Origin: Chloroflexi bacterium CFX4
GTDB lineage: Bacteria; Chloroflexota; Anaerolineae; Aggregatilineales; UBA2796
Assembly (NCBI GenBank): GCA_021404685.1
Contig: QWHC01000001.1
Span: 310,001-374,000 of the forward strand
Length of the DNA: 64,000 bases
Direction of reading: 5' to 3'
Part shown: positions 8,369 to 16,650 of the stretch, one piece after another
Position numbering within the stretch: the stretch's first letter is position 1
Layout of the letters: each line of letters starts with the position of its first letter
The notes under the pieces: generated by a model
Seen by the model: the letters and a program-made list of their open reading frames with translations, nothing else
Databases searched by the model: none
Told to the model about the DNA's origin: nothing
Made by a program: the position numbers and the translations under genes

Positions 8369-9877
8369 TTAGTCGCCAGCGGCAGGTGCCGGTGCAACCT
8401 TGCTGGCTGCCTTGCCATTGGTTGGCGCAATAGCCGTTGGGTCGCCCAGCACATATTCCGGGTAGCTGACCATGCCGTGTTCGTAGGCATCCAGCCCCAT
8501 AACTTCGCCTTCGGCTGGCACGCGCAGACCGACCGTCGCCTTGATGATGGCGAACATGATCGCGCTTGAAATCATGACGAAGGCACCAACTGCTAGCACG
8601 CCAATCACCTGTGTGACGAGCTGCGCTGCGCCGCCGCCGTGTAGCAAGCCGAACTCTGCGCCGAAAATGCCGACTGCCAAGGTGCCCCACACGCCAGCGA
8701 AACCATGCACAGGCACTGCGCCAACGGCATCATCAATCTGGAAGCGCTCTAGCAGCCGCGTGCCGACGAACATGATCACACCACCAATGGCGCCGATGAT
8801 AACGGCTTCCGTCGGCGTGACGAAGGCGCAGGGCGCGGTGATGGCAACCAAGCCCGCCAGCGCGCCGTTGAGCGTTGCTGGCAATTGCGGCTTGCCAACC
8901 ACAATCCAGTTGATGAACAAACCTGCGGCAGCACCGGCAGCAGCAGCGGCGTTGGTGGTGACCGTGATCAAGCCCAGTGCGGCGCCGTCAGCGTTCAACT
9001 GCGAGCCGGGATTGAAGCCGAACCAGCCAAACCACAGGATGAAGACGCCGAGCGTGGCAGCGGTCATGTTATGCCCTGCCATGGGCTTCGCATCCTTGCC
9101 AAAGCGTCCCAAACGTGGACCTAAGAAGATCGCGCCCATCAGTCCAATCCAAGCGCCGGTGGAGTGAACAACCGTCGAGCCGGCAAAGTCGGTGAAGGGT
9201 GCATCCAAGGTCGAGAGCCAGCCGCCGCCCCAAATCCAGTGGCCAACGACCGGGTAGATGATAGCGCTTACAATGAGGCTGTAGAGCAAGTAGCCACGAA
9301 ACTCGGTGCGTCCGCCCATGGCGCCGGAAGCAATGGTTGCCGCCGTGCCAGCGAACACCAATTGGAAGAAGAAGAAGGCGTAGGTTGGCACCGTCAAGCC
9401 GGGATAGGTTTCCGGGATGCCGCTGAGGAAGAACCACTCTGTGCCGAAAAAGGCATTGCCCGCACCAAACATGATGCCAAAGCCCACTGCGCCGAACATG
9501 ATCGAGGCAGCCGCAAAGTCGAACAGGTTCTTCATCATAATGTTGACGACGTGCTTCACACTGACGAAGCCCGCCTCTAGCAGGGCAAAGCCCGCCTGCA
9601 TGAAAAAGACGAGGAATGCCGCGATCAGCATCCAAACTGTGTCAAGGTTCGCCTCAAACTTGGCGAGCCGTGCGGCGGTATCGTCCTCTTGGGCAACGAT
9701 TTTGCCCACTTCTGGCGCGCTGATGTTTGCCAGCGGCGCTTGCAGGGCTGCCTCAGCGCTCTGTGTGTTACTGGCAACCACCGGTGCCACTGCCACTTTG
9801 GTCAGGGCAAAGGCGAGAACGAATAACACCAATGCCTGCAAAGCAGCTTTCGTTGTGATGCGACGTTTCTTGAGCAT
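8369..9877 (-). CDS. amt: Ammonium transporter (Amt/MEP/Rh family)
   Basis: A 502-residue integral membrane protein that conducts ammonium/ammonia. The Amt core starts at about residue 85 with 'FMQAGFALLEAGFV' and contains 'NLFDFAAASIMFGAVGFGIMFG'. It has both pore histidine regions ('HSTGAWIGLMGAIFLGPR' and 'VHGFAGVWGTLAVGIFG') and about eleven membrane helices. Unusually, it carries about 80 extra N-terminal residues. These are a first hydrophobic segment that looks like a signal peptide (about 14-38), then a soluble stretch rich in Ala and Glu before the first Amt helix. The start ATG at 9877 follows a GGGGG-A tract. No glnK gene is adjacent. Confidence 0.93.
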   Translation of the reverse strand: MLKKRRITTKAALQALVLFVLAFALTKVAVAPVVASNTQSAEAALQAPLANISAPEVGKIVAQEDDTAARLAKFEANLDTVWMLIAAFLVFFMQAGFALLEAGFVSVKHVVNIMMKNLFDFAAASIMFGAVGFGIMFGAGNAFFGTEWFFLSGIPETYPGLTVPTYAFFFFQLVFAGTAATIASGAMGGRTEFRGYLLYSLIVSAIIYPVVGHWIWGGGWLSTLDAPFTDFAGSTVVHSTGAWIGLMGAIFLGPRLGRFGKDAKPMAGHNMTAATLGVFILWFGWFGFNPGSQLNADGAALGLITVTTNAAAAAGAAAGLFINWIVVGKPQLPATLNGALAGLVAITAPCAFVTPTEAVIIGAIGGVIMFVGTRLLERFQIDDAVGAVPVHGFAGVWGTLAVGIFGAEFGLLHGGGAAQLVTQVIGVLAVGAFVMISSAIMFAIIKATVGLRVPAEGEVMGLDAYEHGMVSYPEYVLGDPTAIAPTNGKAASKVAPAPAAGD

Positions 9878-10158
9878 TTCGATTTTCCCCCGTGTCTTTA
9901 GCCCAAATGAGTTAGCCGTTGTCTGGACTTGACCGCTTAAGAATAGAAAATCCAAAGGCTGTGCAATATGTACGATTTACCACAACTTTTGCGGGTGACT
10001 TTCGTTACTTTTGCCGAAGGGCGGCACCTGCCGCACGCGAGGCTGATCCCGATGGGAAGCGCGTCCCGAAACGCCTCGCTCGTCGGCATCGGTTCCCTAT
10101 CCATACCAGATTGTCTATCGCTTTGGAGAGCGCGGTATCCCCCATCCGCGCCAGTGGT

Positions 10159-10259
10159 AAGGGTGCGGCACCACCGTGCAGCTCACCCTTGCACCACAAG
10201 CCTCACCCTTCTCGCGCCTTGTGGGTAGCTTGCATAAAGCGGCGCGCCTCGTCTATAAT
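10159..10259 (+). promoter_or_regulatory. Divergent intergenic region with inverted repeat and promoter for the TPR protein
   Basis: The 434-base gap 9878-10311 separates two divergent genes. I see an inverted repeat AAGGGTG (10159-10165) / CACCCTT (10184-10190). A promoter TTGCAT (10230-10235), an 18-base spacer and TATAAT (10254-10259) reads toward the TPR gene, with a start near 10266. I found no convincing promoter for the transporter and no small gene in the rest of the gap. Confidence 0.55.
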
Positions 10260-10311
10260 CGCCATAAGGTGCGGCGCTTACGGCAAGGCTTGCGGAAGGA
10301 AGGCTCGGCGC

Positions 10312-11727
10312 ATGGCAGACGGAACGCGCAATCAACTTAAACAGGCATATGCTTTCATTCAACAAGAACGGCTTGATGAAGCACTTGGCATTTTACGAAG
10401 AATTCTTGGCAACGATCCTGATAACGCTGATGCATGGTGGCTGATGGCGAACGCCGTGAGCGACCCTGCCGATGCAGCAGATGCACTTGGCAATGTGCTG
10501 CGCCTTCAGCCTGCCCACGCTGAAGCGCGAGAGGCTTACGATCAATTGATTGAGGAATATCCTCACCTGGCGCCAAGCGCGGCGCTTGAGGCTGCCTTTG
10601 ATGTGGGTGATTTCAATATTGACGATCTCCTGGGGCAGTCCACCACGACCAGTTATGCATCGGCAAGCGATGATCAAGCCTTTGGCGCCACCGCTTGGGC
10701 AGTTAGCGAGACAGGCACCGATCAAGATAACCTTGACCTAGACGACTTGTTTGGCGGCAGGGCAAGCGTAGACGTACCGATCACGCCCACCGAAGAAGAC
10801 GACCTCAGCACAATCTTTGGCGCAGGCATTGGCGACTCGCCGCCGCCCGCAACTGCTCGCCGCGAAACAGCACCCGCCGATGCCGATGACATGCTGGCAG
10901 GCTTCGACTTTGGCACAGGCACCGACTACAGCGATGTGCCAGACCTTGCCGAACCAACCACCGAAATTGACGCGCTCTTTGGCAGCCCACCCGAACCGCA
11001 GCGCGCCGCGCCGCCCCAAACCACGCCCGCTGATCTTGAGGCTGATTTGGATGCCATGTTCGGCGGCGAACCTGCCTTCGTTGGACAGTTGGATCAGCAG
11101 GAAGACAAACCACGCGGTCGGCGCGGGCGCCGCAAGAAAGATCAACCCACCACCTTTGCCGAGGCAATGGGTGAAGAAGCAGTAGCGGCTGCACCTGCCG
11201 CGCCCGAACCCAAGCGCGAACGCCGTCCCAAGCCGCAACGCCTTGCACCCGAACCACAGCAGTCCTATGATCCCTATGCAGCGGAAAAGCGCGCTAACAA
11301 GCGTTCCCCAATCTGGACGCTGCTTAGCCTTGTGGTTGTGGTTGGTGTTATTGTAGGCTTGGTGCTGATCATTGTGCCATCCCTCGCGCCCGATCCCGTC
11401 ACCTTGGCGCTCCGCAACGCAGAGCAAAGCCTCACCAATGGCGGTTTCAGCGGTGCGGCAGCCGTCCGTGAAGGCGATATTTTCCGTGTGACGGTCTGTG
11501 GCGCCGCCGGCAGAGCGCTGCAAGGGCGTGTTTATGAGGCAATGGAGAGCGTTGCCGACCATGTGGCAGCCGCTGGTGAGCCGATCAAGACTGTACAACT
11601 CATCGTGACGGACTGCAACGATGCCAACCTCACGCTCTACCGTGCGAACGCACCCATTGAAGCAGTCCGCCGCTACCTTGAAGGCGGCAAGACCGACGTG
11701 CGCGCCTACCGTGCCAGTTGGCAGTAA
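10312..11727 (+). CDS. TPR-containing single-pass membrane protein
   Basis: A 471-residue protein. Residues 1-85 hold tetratricopeptide repeats ('AYAFIQQERLDEALGILRRIL', 'ADAWWLMANAVSDPADAADALGNVL'). Residues 90-320 are acidic and probably disordered, and repeat a short motif: 'NIDDLLG', 'DLDDLFGG', 'DLSTIFG', 'EIDALFG', 'DLDAMFGG'. After a basic patch ('RRGRRKK', 'KRERRPKPQR') one hydrophobic helix (about 333-357) crosses the membrane. About 110 residues then form a small external domain. The start ATG at 10312 follows GGAAGGAAGG at good spacing. The translin-family gene starts 4 bases after its stop, so they form one operon. A role in membrane-linked complex assembly is possible; no enzyme motif is seen. 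Confidence 0.78.
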   Translation: MADGTRNQLKQAYAFIQQERLDEALGILRRILGNDPDNADAWWLMANAVSDPADAADALGNVLRLQPAHAEAREAYDQLIEEYPHLAPSAALEAAFDVGDFNIDDLLGQSTTTSYASASDDQAFGATAWAVSETGTDQDNLDLDDLFGGRASVDVPITPTEEDDLSTIFGAGIGDSPPPATARRETAPADADDMLAGFDFGTGTDYSDVPDLAEPTTEIDALFGSPPEPQRAAPPQTTPADLEADLDAMFGGEPAFVGQLDQQEDKPRGRRGRRKKDQPTTFAEAMGEEAVAAAPAAPEPKRERRPKPQRLAPEPQQSYDPYAAEKRANKRSPIWTLLSLVVVVGVIVGLVLIIVPSLAPDPVTLALRNAEQSLTNGGFSGAAAVREGDIFRVTVCGAAGRALQGRVYEAMESVADHVAAAGEPIKTVQLIVTDCNDANLTLYRANAPIEAVRRYLEGGKTDVRAYRASWQ

Positions 11728-11731
11728 AGGT

Positions 11732-12361
11732 ATGGATACGCTCGATTCCACTGCCGAGTTGATCCGTGCCGCGCTAGAGGCAAAAAATCGCGCCCGCGAT
11801 GCCACGTTGGAAGAGGCGCGCTTGCTAACGCGCTTGTGTGGTAATGCGATCCGTGCCATGCACCGCCAAGATTGGCAAGCGGCTGAAGCGCTGCTGGCAG
11901 AGGCGCGTCAAACGCTTCAACGTATGGCGGCACGGTTGGAAAATCTGCCCGATCTCTACCACGCGGGCTACTTTCAGGATGCCGCGAAGGAATATGGTGA
12001 GGCAGCCGCCACGCTTGCCCTGCTGCGCGATATGCCGCTGCCAACACCTGCCGATCTTGGCATTGAGCCAGCCACATACCTAAACAGCCTTGCCGAGGCT
12101 GCCAGCGAACTGCGCCGTTACATCCTTGACATTTTGCGCCACCACCACGATGATCAGGCGGAAGCGCTGCTCCAAAAAATGGATGACATCTACGCCGTGC
12201 TGACGACCTTTGACTTTCCCGACGCCGTCAGCGGCGGTCTGCGCCACCGTGTGGATAATTTGCGCGGTGTGCTGGAGCGCACACGCGGCGATGTCACCAC
12301 CAGCCTTCGCCAACACCGTTTGCAACAGGCGCTAGAGCGCGCCGAAGGAAATCAAGCATAA
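11732..12361 (+). CDS. Translin-family (COG2178-like) RNA-binding protein
   Basis: A 209-residue all-helical protein resembling the translin family. Matching features are 'LTRLCGNAIRAMHRQDWQAAEALLAEA', 'YHAGYFQDAAKEYGEAAATLALL', 'YLNSLAEAASELRRYILDIL' and, most tellingly, 'FPDAVSGGLRHRVDNLRGVLERTRGDVT'. That last stretch matches the conserved C-terminal block of archaeal and eukaryotic translins. Translins form ring-shaped oligomers that bind, and sometimes cleave, single-stranded RNA or DNA. Bacterial members are uncommon. It lies 4 bases after the TPR membrane protein, and its stop directly abuts the ATG of the GNAT gene. All three are probably made together. Confidence 0.82.
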   Translation: MDTLDSTAELIRAALEAKNRARDATLEEARLLTRLCGNAIRAMHRQDWQAAEALLAEARQTLQRMAARLENLPDLYHAGYFQDAAKEYGEAAATLALLRDMPLPTPADLGIEPATYLNSLAEAASELRRYILDILRHHHDDQAEALLQKMDDIYAVLTTFDFPDAVSGGLRHRVDNLRGVLERTRGDVTTSLRQHRLQQALERAEGNQA

Positions 12362-12820
12362 ATGCTGCTCAGTTCCGATGCCAGCCAAGGGCTGCCGAAT
12401 GGCGTGCGGCTTGCCACCGAGGCAGATATTGCAGGCATTCAACGCCTGATCAACGAAAACCTTGACAAGGTGCTGCCACGCACCGATGAAGAAATCCGTG
12501 AACTGCTGCCGATGTGGTGGGTGGCAGTAGACGAGGGCGAGATCGTCGGCACGTGCTGCCTTGAGGTCTACAGCCGCAAAATTGCCGAACTGCGCTCCTT
12601 GGTGGTGCGCGATAAGGCACGCGGTAAGGGCTACGGCGCGGCACTCGTAAAAATTGCCACCGAAACAGCGCAAGCCTTGAACATTTATCAGGTGTTGGTC
12701 GTCACCTCGACGCCTGAATTTTTCGAGGCGCTCGATTTCGGACCCGCGCTTGGTGAAAAATATGCGTTGTTCTGGCATGGCAGCGGCACCGTCAAAGCGC
12801 GCCACGCTCCAAACGGCTAG
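12362..12820 (+). CDS. GNAT-family N-acetyltransferase
   Basis: A 152-residue GNAT protein. 'VRLATEADIAGIQRLI' starts the fold, 'VDEGEIVGTCCLEVYSRKIAELRSLVV' covers strands 2-4, and 'RDKARGKGYGAALV' is the acetyl-CoA pyrophosphate loop. The length and the 'ELRSLVV' strand resemble the stand-alone ArgA-like acetyltransferases (COG1246), but the substrate is unknown. Its ATG immediately follows the TAA of the translin-family gene (TAA-ATG), so translation is probably coupled. An inverted repeat follows it. Confidence 0.88.
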   Translation: MLLSSDASQGLPNGVRLATEADIAGIQRLINENLDKVLPRTDEEIRELLPMWWVAVDEGEIVGTCCLEVYSRKIAELRSLVVRDKARGKGYGAALVKIATETAQALNIYQVLVVTSTPEFFEALDFGPALGEKYALFWHGSGTVKARHAPNG

Positions 12821-12841
12821 CGCCCAATCCAACGTTTATTC

Positions 12842-12884
12842 GCGCCATATGCCCACACTCTATCTATGGTTGGGCATATGGCGC
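12842..12884. repeat. Perfect 14-base inverted repeat, probable terminator
   Basis: GCGCCATATGCCCA (12842-12855) and its exact complement (12871-12884) flank a 15-base loop, right after the GNAT gene. There is only a short T-stretch (ATTTTG) afterwards. It may terminate the TPR-translin-GNAT operon or protect the mRNA end. Nothing else is visible between 12821 and 12972. Confidence 0.6.
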
Positions 12885-12972
12885 ACATTTTGCGATAACA
12901 TGCTCATAATCGTTACGCTTCATAAACGCCGCCAAGTGATAAGGGCGGATAGCGGTCAATGAATGGATTGGA

Positions 12973-13647
12973 ATGCCGAACGTGAGCAGCAGTCGTGAAA
13001 TGCCGCTTTTCCCACTAAACACGGTCTTATTTCCGGGAATGCCGCTTTACCTACATATTTTCGAGCCGCGCTATAAGCTGATGATCGGCGAATGCATCCG
13101 TGAATCGCGCCCTTTTGGCGTGGTGCTGATCAGCAGTGGTAGCGAAGTTAGCCCAAATGTCGAAATCCACAGCATTGGCACCGCCGCGCATATCACGCAT
13201 GTGAAGCCGCTCAATCAGGGCGAGATGAACATTGCTTCCATTGGGCAAACGCGCTTTCGCATCCTCAGCACGCATAACCGCTATGCCTACCTGAGTGCAA
13301 TTGTTGAAGATTATCCGTTGGCTGATCAAGACGACGTGCGCGTGACGCCTATCGTGCGCCGCCTTGCGCCGATGGTCAAAAGCTACTTGAACATCTTCGC
13401 GGCGCTTGGCGAAGTCGAATTCAAAATGGAGCGGCTGCCGGATGATCCGGAAGCGCTTGCCTACCTCACCGCAGTCGTGTTGAACATCCCAACGGCGGAT
13501 AAGCAGCGCATCCTAGAAATGCCCTCCTTAGCAGAGATGCTCGGCGCGGAATACAGCATTATTCGGCGTGAAGCGCTTATCCTCAAGCACATGATCGAGA
13601 ACGGTCCGCGCTGGCGCGATGATCCGAACCTGTTCTCGCCCAACTAG
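12973..13647 (+). CDS. LON peptidase N-terminal (substrate-binding) domain protein
   Basis: A 224-residue stand-alone protein of the Lon-N (PUA-like) family. 'EMPLFPLNTVLFPGMPLYLHIFEPRYKLMIGECI' is the classic start of this domain. 'FGVVLISSGSEV', 'GTAAHITHVKPL' and 'NIASIGQTRFRI' follow. The C-terminal third is helical, as in Lon-N proteins without the AAA and protease domains. It probably binds unfolded or damaged proteins; its client is unknown. Three ATGs lie close together (12959, 12963, 12973). Only 12973 is in frame with the domain start. trpF follows 24 bases downstream. Confidence 0.9.
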   Translation: MPNVSSSREMPLFPLNTVLFPGMPLYLHIFEPRYKLMIGECIRESRPFGVVLISSGSEVSPNVEIHSIGTAAHITHVKPLNQGEMNIASIGQTRFRILSTHNRYAYLSAIVEDYPLADQDDVRVTPIVRRLAPMVKSYLNIFAALGEVEFKMERLPDDPEALAYLTAVVLNIPTADKQRILEMPSLAEMLGAEYSIIRREALILKHMIENGPRWRDDPNLFSPN

Positions 13648-13671
13648 GTCCTGTTGATAAACGCACAAACT

Positions 13672-14349
13672 ATGACCCTCATCAAAATCTGTGGCATCAC
13701 CAACCCAGCTGATCTGCTTGCCGCGATTGAGGTCGGCGCGGAGATGGTTGGCTTCATTTTTCACCCCAATAGCCCACGTGCCGTGACTCCTGATCAGGTT
13801 GCCCGCCTGACCGCACTCCTACGTGGCTTGGACGCGCCGCGCATTCCGTTGTGCGTAGGCGTTTTTGTTGATCCTGATCCTGCTGAACTGCCGAGACTCC
13901 TCAGCATTTGCCGTCTGGGTGCGGCGCAAGTTCACCGTGCCAGCCCTGAAAAGCTGCGGCAGATCGCCTTTGCCACCAATGGCGCTTTTTATCCCGCCTT
14001 GCAAGCCCAAACCTTTGAGGAAATCGCAGCGAGCCTGGCACACTTTAGCAACCAGACGCCCAGCGCACCGCCTTGGCTGCCGCAGCTGCTGCTAGACGCC
14101 TATCACCCAACGCTGGCAGGCGGCACAGGCAGCCGCGCCGATCTGGATGTGGCGCGCCGTGCGGCGAAAACGATCAGCCGCTTCATGCTGGCGGGCGGCT
14201 TAACGCCTGAGAATGTTGGCGAGACGGTGCGCGCCGTGCGCCCTTGGGCGGTAGATGTTTCTAGCGGTGTCGAAGCGCGCCCTGCCCTGAAAGATCACGA
14301 TAAATTGCGCGCTTTCGTGGCGGCAGTGCGTACCGCGGACGCTGACTAG
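13672..14349 (+). CDS. trpF: Phosphoribosylanthranilate isomerase
   Basis: A 225-residue TIM-barrel enzyme of tryptophan synthesis that turns phosphoribosylanthranilate into CdRP. The N-terminal 'IKICGIT' has the catalytic Cys. 'GFIFHPNSPRAV' is the conserved loop, 'FMLAGGLTPENVGETV' is the phosphate-binding strand 7-loop, and 'WAVDVSSGVE' contains the catalytic Asp. Other trp genes are not in the window. I chose the ATG at 13672, because the barrel begins immediately after it. A TTG at 13654 is possible but less likely. Confidence 0.95.
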   Translation: MTLIKICGITNPADLLAAIEVGAEMVGFIFHPNSPRAVTPDQVARLTALLRGLDAPRIPLCVGVFVDPDPAELPRLLSICRLGAAQVHRASPEKLRQIAFATNGAFYPALQAQTFEEIAASLAHFSNQTPSAPPWLPQLLLDAYHPTLAGGTGSRADLDVARRAAKTISRFMLAGGLTPENVGETVRAVRPWAVDVSSGVEARPALKDHDKLRAFVAAVRTADAD

Positions 14350-14353
14350 CAGG

Positions 14354-15040
14354 CTAGGCTTTGTGTTCCTGTGCGGCAAAGGCGTCAATCAGGGTTTGGC
14401 GGGCGCGCTCGATGTGGTGGCGCATGGCGCGCTCTGCGGCTTCAGGATCGTGTGCCTCTAAAGCGGCAATGATCTGCGCGTGTTCCTCATTATCTTGCGC
14501 CTCGCGCTGCGGCGGATCGCCATCGGGCAAAAACTGACTCCACAGCATTTTAGGAAACCACGTCCAAATAGCACGCAAGGTGCGGATAAGATAGGTGCGC
14601 GCCGATGCCTCTACGATCTTCAGGTGAAAGCGCTCATTCAGCTCGCGCACTTCTGCCAACGACTCTGCACCATGCAGATCGGACATGCGTTCATGCAGTG
14701 CGCGTAATTCTGCCAGTTCTGCTTCCGTGATGCGCTGTGCGGCACTGGCGGCTGCTTGTGCTTCCAACACCATGCGGATGGCATAGACATCCAACACATC
14801 ATCAGGGCGAAAATCCACCACCCGTGCGCCGCGGTAAGGCACATGTTCCACCAAGCCTTCCGCTTCCAACTGTTTCAGCGCCTCGCGGATAGGCGTATAG
14901 CTGATGCCTAATTCAGTCGAGAGCGCCGCCTGGCGCAACCAATCGCCACCGCGCAGTTTGCCTTGTGCAATCATGGCGCGCAGGCGCTCCACGACAATAT
15001 CGCGCAGTTGTTTGGGTTGGGAATCGCTTGGGTCGTTCAC
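14354..15040 (-). CDS. GntR-family regulator with FCD domain
   Basis: A 228-residue FadR-subfamily transcription factor. The winged helix-turn-helix is at 10-75 ('VVERLRAMIAQGKLRGGDWL', 'ELGISYTPIREALKQLEAEGLV'). It is followed by an all-helical FCD ligand-binding domain ('YAIRMVLEAQAAASAA', 'LNERFHLKIVEAS', 'EHAQIIAALEAHDPEAAERAMRHHI'). The His and Asp/Asn residues that bind metal in FCD domains appear present. Such proteins usually repress a nearby catabolic operon, but no obvious target sits beside it. Its own promoter contains the palindrome ATTATATATAAT (15077-15088), which could serve in self-regulation. Confidence 0.92.
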   Translation of the reverse strand: MNDPSDSQPKQLRDIVVERLRAMIAQGKLRGGDWLRQAALSTELGISYTPIREALKQLEAEGLVEHVPYRGARVVDFRPDDVLDVYAIRMVLEAQAAASAAQRITEAELAELRALHERMSDLHGAESLAEVRELNERFHLKIVEASARTYLIRTLRAIWTWFPKMLWSQFLPDGDPPQREAQDNEEHAQIIAALEAHDPEAAERAMRHHIERARQTLIDAFAAQEHKA

Positions 15041-15074
15041 AGCATTTCTCGCAGCATGGTTAAGCTATGCCTAG

Positions 15075-15103
15075 AGATTATATATAATGTGACCAAACGT
15101 CAA
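15075..15103 (-). promoter_or_regulatory. Promoter of the GntR-family gene
   Basis: On the minus strand TTGACG (15098-15103) is followed either by TATAAT after 15 bases (15077-15082) or by TAATCT after 17 bases (15075-15080). A 12-base AT palindrome overlaps the -10 region. Confidence 0.6.
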
Positions 15104-15183
15104 TAGGGCGTCCGTTGGGATTTATGCCAATCGCGCACCCTCCTGGCTTTCTACAAACCGGCTGTCCCGTCGCGTTCCGCTTA

Positions 15184-15205
15184 GGGGTCGGACATGCTCG
15201 ACCCC
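15184..15205 (-). terminator. Hairpin after the LysM-M23 gene
   Basis: GGGGTCG / CGACCCC arms with an 8-base loop lie just downstream of the peptidase stop codon (which is at 15215 on the minus strand). There is no clear T-run. Confidence 0.45.
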
Positions 15206-15214
15206 ATCGGTTGG

Positions 15215-16561
15215 CTAAAAGGCGAGATAGCCCTCTGGGTTTTGTGGCACTTCGCCAATTCGCACCTCAAAATGCAGGTGCGGACCTGAACTGTTGCCCG
15301 TGCTGCCCACAGCGCCCACCGGCGTGCCGCGGCTGACCACTTGCCCGCAGCTCACGCTGACGCGGCTCATATGCCCATAGAGCGTGATCAGGTTGCCATG
15401 CGCCAACACAACCGTGTTGCCATAGCCCCAGTTGCTCCACCCGGCAAAGATGACCGTGCCACCATCTGCCGCGAACACAGTTGTCCCCGTTGGCGCAGAG
15501 AGATCAATGCCGGTGTGGTAGGCGGAAAAACCGCGTGTGACGGTGTAGTTAGGCGGCAGCGGGTTAACCAAGGCGCCTGTGCCGCCAGCGTTCGGCTGCG
15601 CGCCGCAGGAACCAGGTCCACCGCCGAACGAGACAGTACCACCACCGCCGCCAGCGCTGCTGCCGCCTTCAATGGTGATGCCCGGATTCCAGTAAACGGG
15701 CTTCTTATCGCTGACGCCGCCGATCACCATGATCGAGATGCCCGCCGGGATGAGCGTGGTTGGGCTGGCATTCCGCAGCAGTGGGTTAAACTCGCTATCC
15801 ACGATGCTGATCGGCGAGACTTGATACTTATCGGCAATCGCCTGAATAGATTCCTCTTGACGGGTGCGGTGCAGCACGCCATCTTCGGGCAGAATGGTGA
15901 GTGTATCGCCCGGTAACAGCCGATTCACGTAGATGCCATCGTTGTTCCACACAATGGTATCTTGCGAGATGCCAAAGCGCGCCGCGATCTTCTCCAAGGT
16001 ATCGCCGGGCTGAATGCGGTAGCTGATGACTTGGCTGCGTCCGCGCACGGGCGCAATCGTATACGGATTTTGGGCGCGGTAGAGCGTGTTCGGCGGCGGC
16101 ACCACTTCACCAGCGCGCATGAGCAGCTCTGCAACCACATCGGCTGGCACGTCACCGTCATAGCGGATCGGCGCGATGGGTTGGCTTGGCGCTTCGGTCG
16201 GTGGCGGTGCTTCGGTCGGTGCGGCTTGGGTGGCTGGTTCGGTCGGTGGGATGCGCGTTGGCAATACGGCGCTCTGGGTTGGCGGCACGGGTGTAGGCTC
16301 GGAGGGCAGCAGATAAATTACACCAGCGGCAACCGTGATAACGAACGCGGCAAACAGCATGATCATGCCAAGCACTGAGTTGGCGCGCTTAGCAGCGGGT
16401 GTGTCCCTCTCTGGGCGGCGCAGCAGCGATGGGTTGGTCGGTGGTGAGGGTGGCACGCGCACACCATGCGGTGGTGTGTCGTTCGGGTCAAACAAAGGTT
16501 CTTCAAATGCCAAGGGATCGTGAGGATTGGGCGGCATTTGGTCGTGATTACGATCAGTCAT
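15215..16561 (-). CDS. Membrane-anchored LysM and M23 (LytM) metallopeptidase
   Basis: A 448-residue cell-wall hydrolase or regulator. A cytoplasmic Pro-rich tail (1-60) leads to one membrane helix (about 63-86). A Thr/Pro linker follows, then two LysM-like peptidoglycan-binding repeats ('SYRIQPGDTLEKIAARFGIS...' and a more diverged 'LHRTRQEESIQAIADKYQVS...'). A Gly-rich spacer precedes the C-terminal M23 domain. The zinc site is complete: 'HTGIDLS' (His349, Asp353) and 'HLHFE' (His428, His430), so it should be an active endopeptidase. The start follows GGAG. It appears to be a single-gene transcript. Confidence 0.93.
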   Translation of the reverse strand: MTDRNHDQMPPNPHDPLAFEEPLFDPNDTPPHGVRVPPSPPTNPSLLRRPERDTPAAKRANSVLGMIMLFAAFVITVAAGVIYLLPSEPTPVPPTQSAVLPTRIPPTEPATQAAPTEAPPPTEAPSQPIAPIRYDGDVPADVVAELLMRAGEVVPPPNTLYRAQNPYTIAPVRGRSQVISYRIQPGDTLEKIAARFGISQDTIVWNNDGIYVNRLLPGDTLTILPEDGVLHRTRQEESIQAIADKYQVSPISIVDSEFNPLLRNASPTTLIPAGISIMVIGGVSDKKPVYWNPGITIEGGSSAGGGGGTVSFGGGPGSCGAQPNAGGTGALVNPLPPNYTVTRGFSAYHTGIDLSAPTGTTVFAADGGTVIFAGWSNWGYGNTVVLAHGNLITLYGHMSRVSVSCGQVVSRGTPVGAVGSTGNSSGPHLHFEVRIGEVPQNPEGYLAF

Positions 16562-16650
16562 AAGCAGTCTCCATTACAGGGGCAGAATGGTAGCGCAAAG
16601 CAATGGGTTGATCAACTAAGGATATGGTGAGGGTGTGGTGGATAAAGAAC

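Noticed and set aside
10738..11859. Long open frame antisense to the TPR protein and translin gene (373 codons)
   Set aside because: It has no recognisable domain and no Shine-Dalgarno, and it covers two well-supported genes on the other strand.
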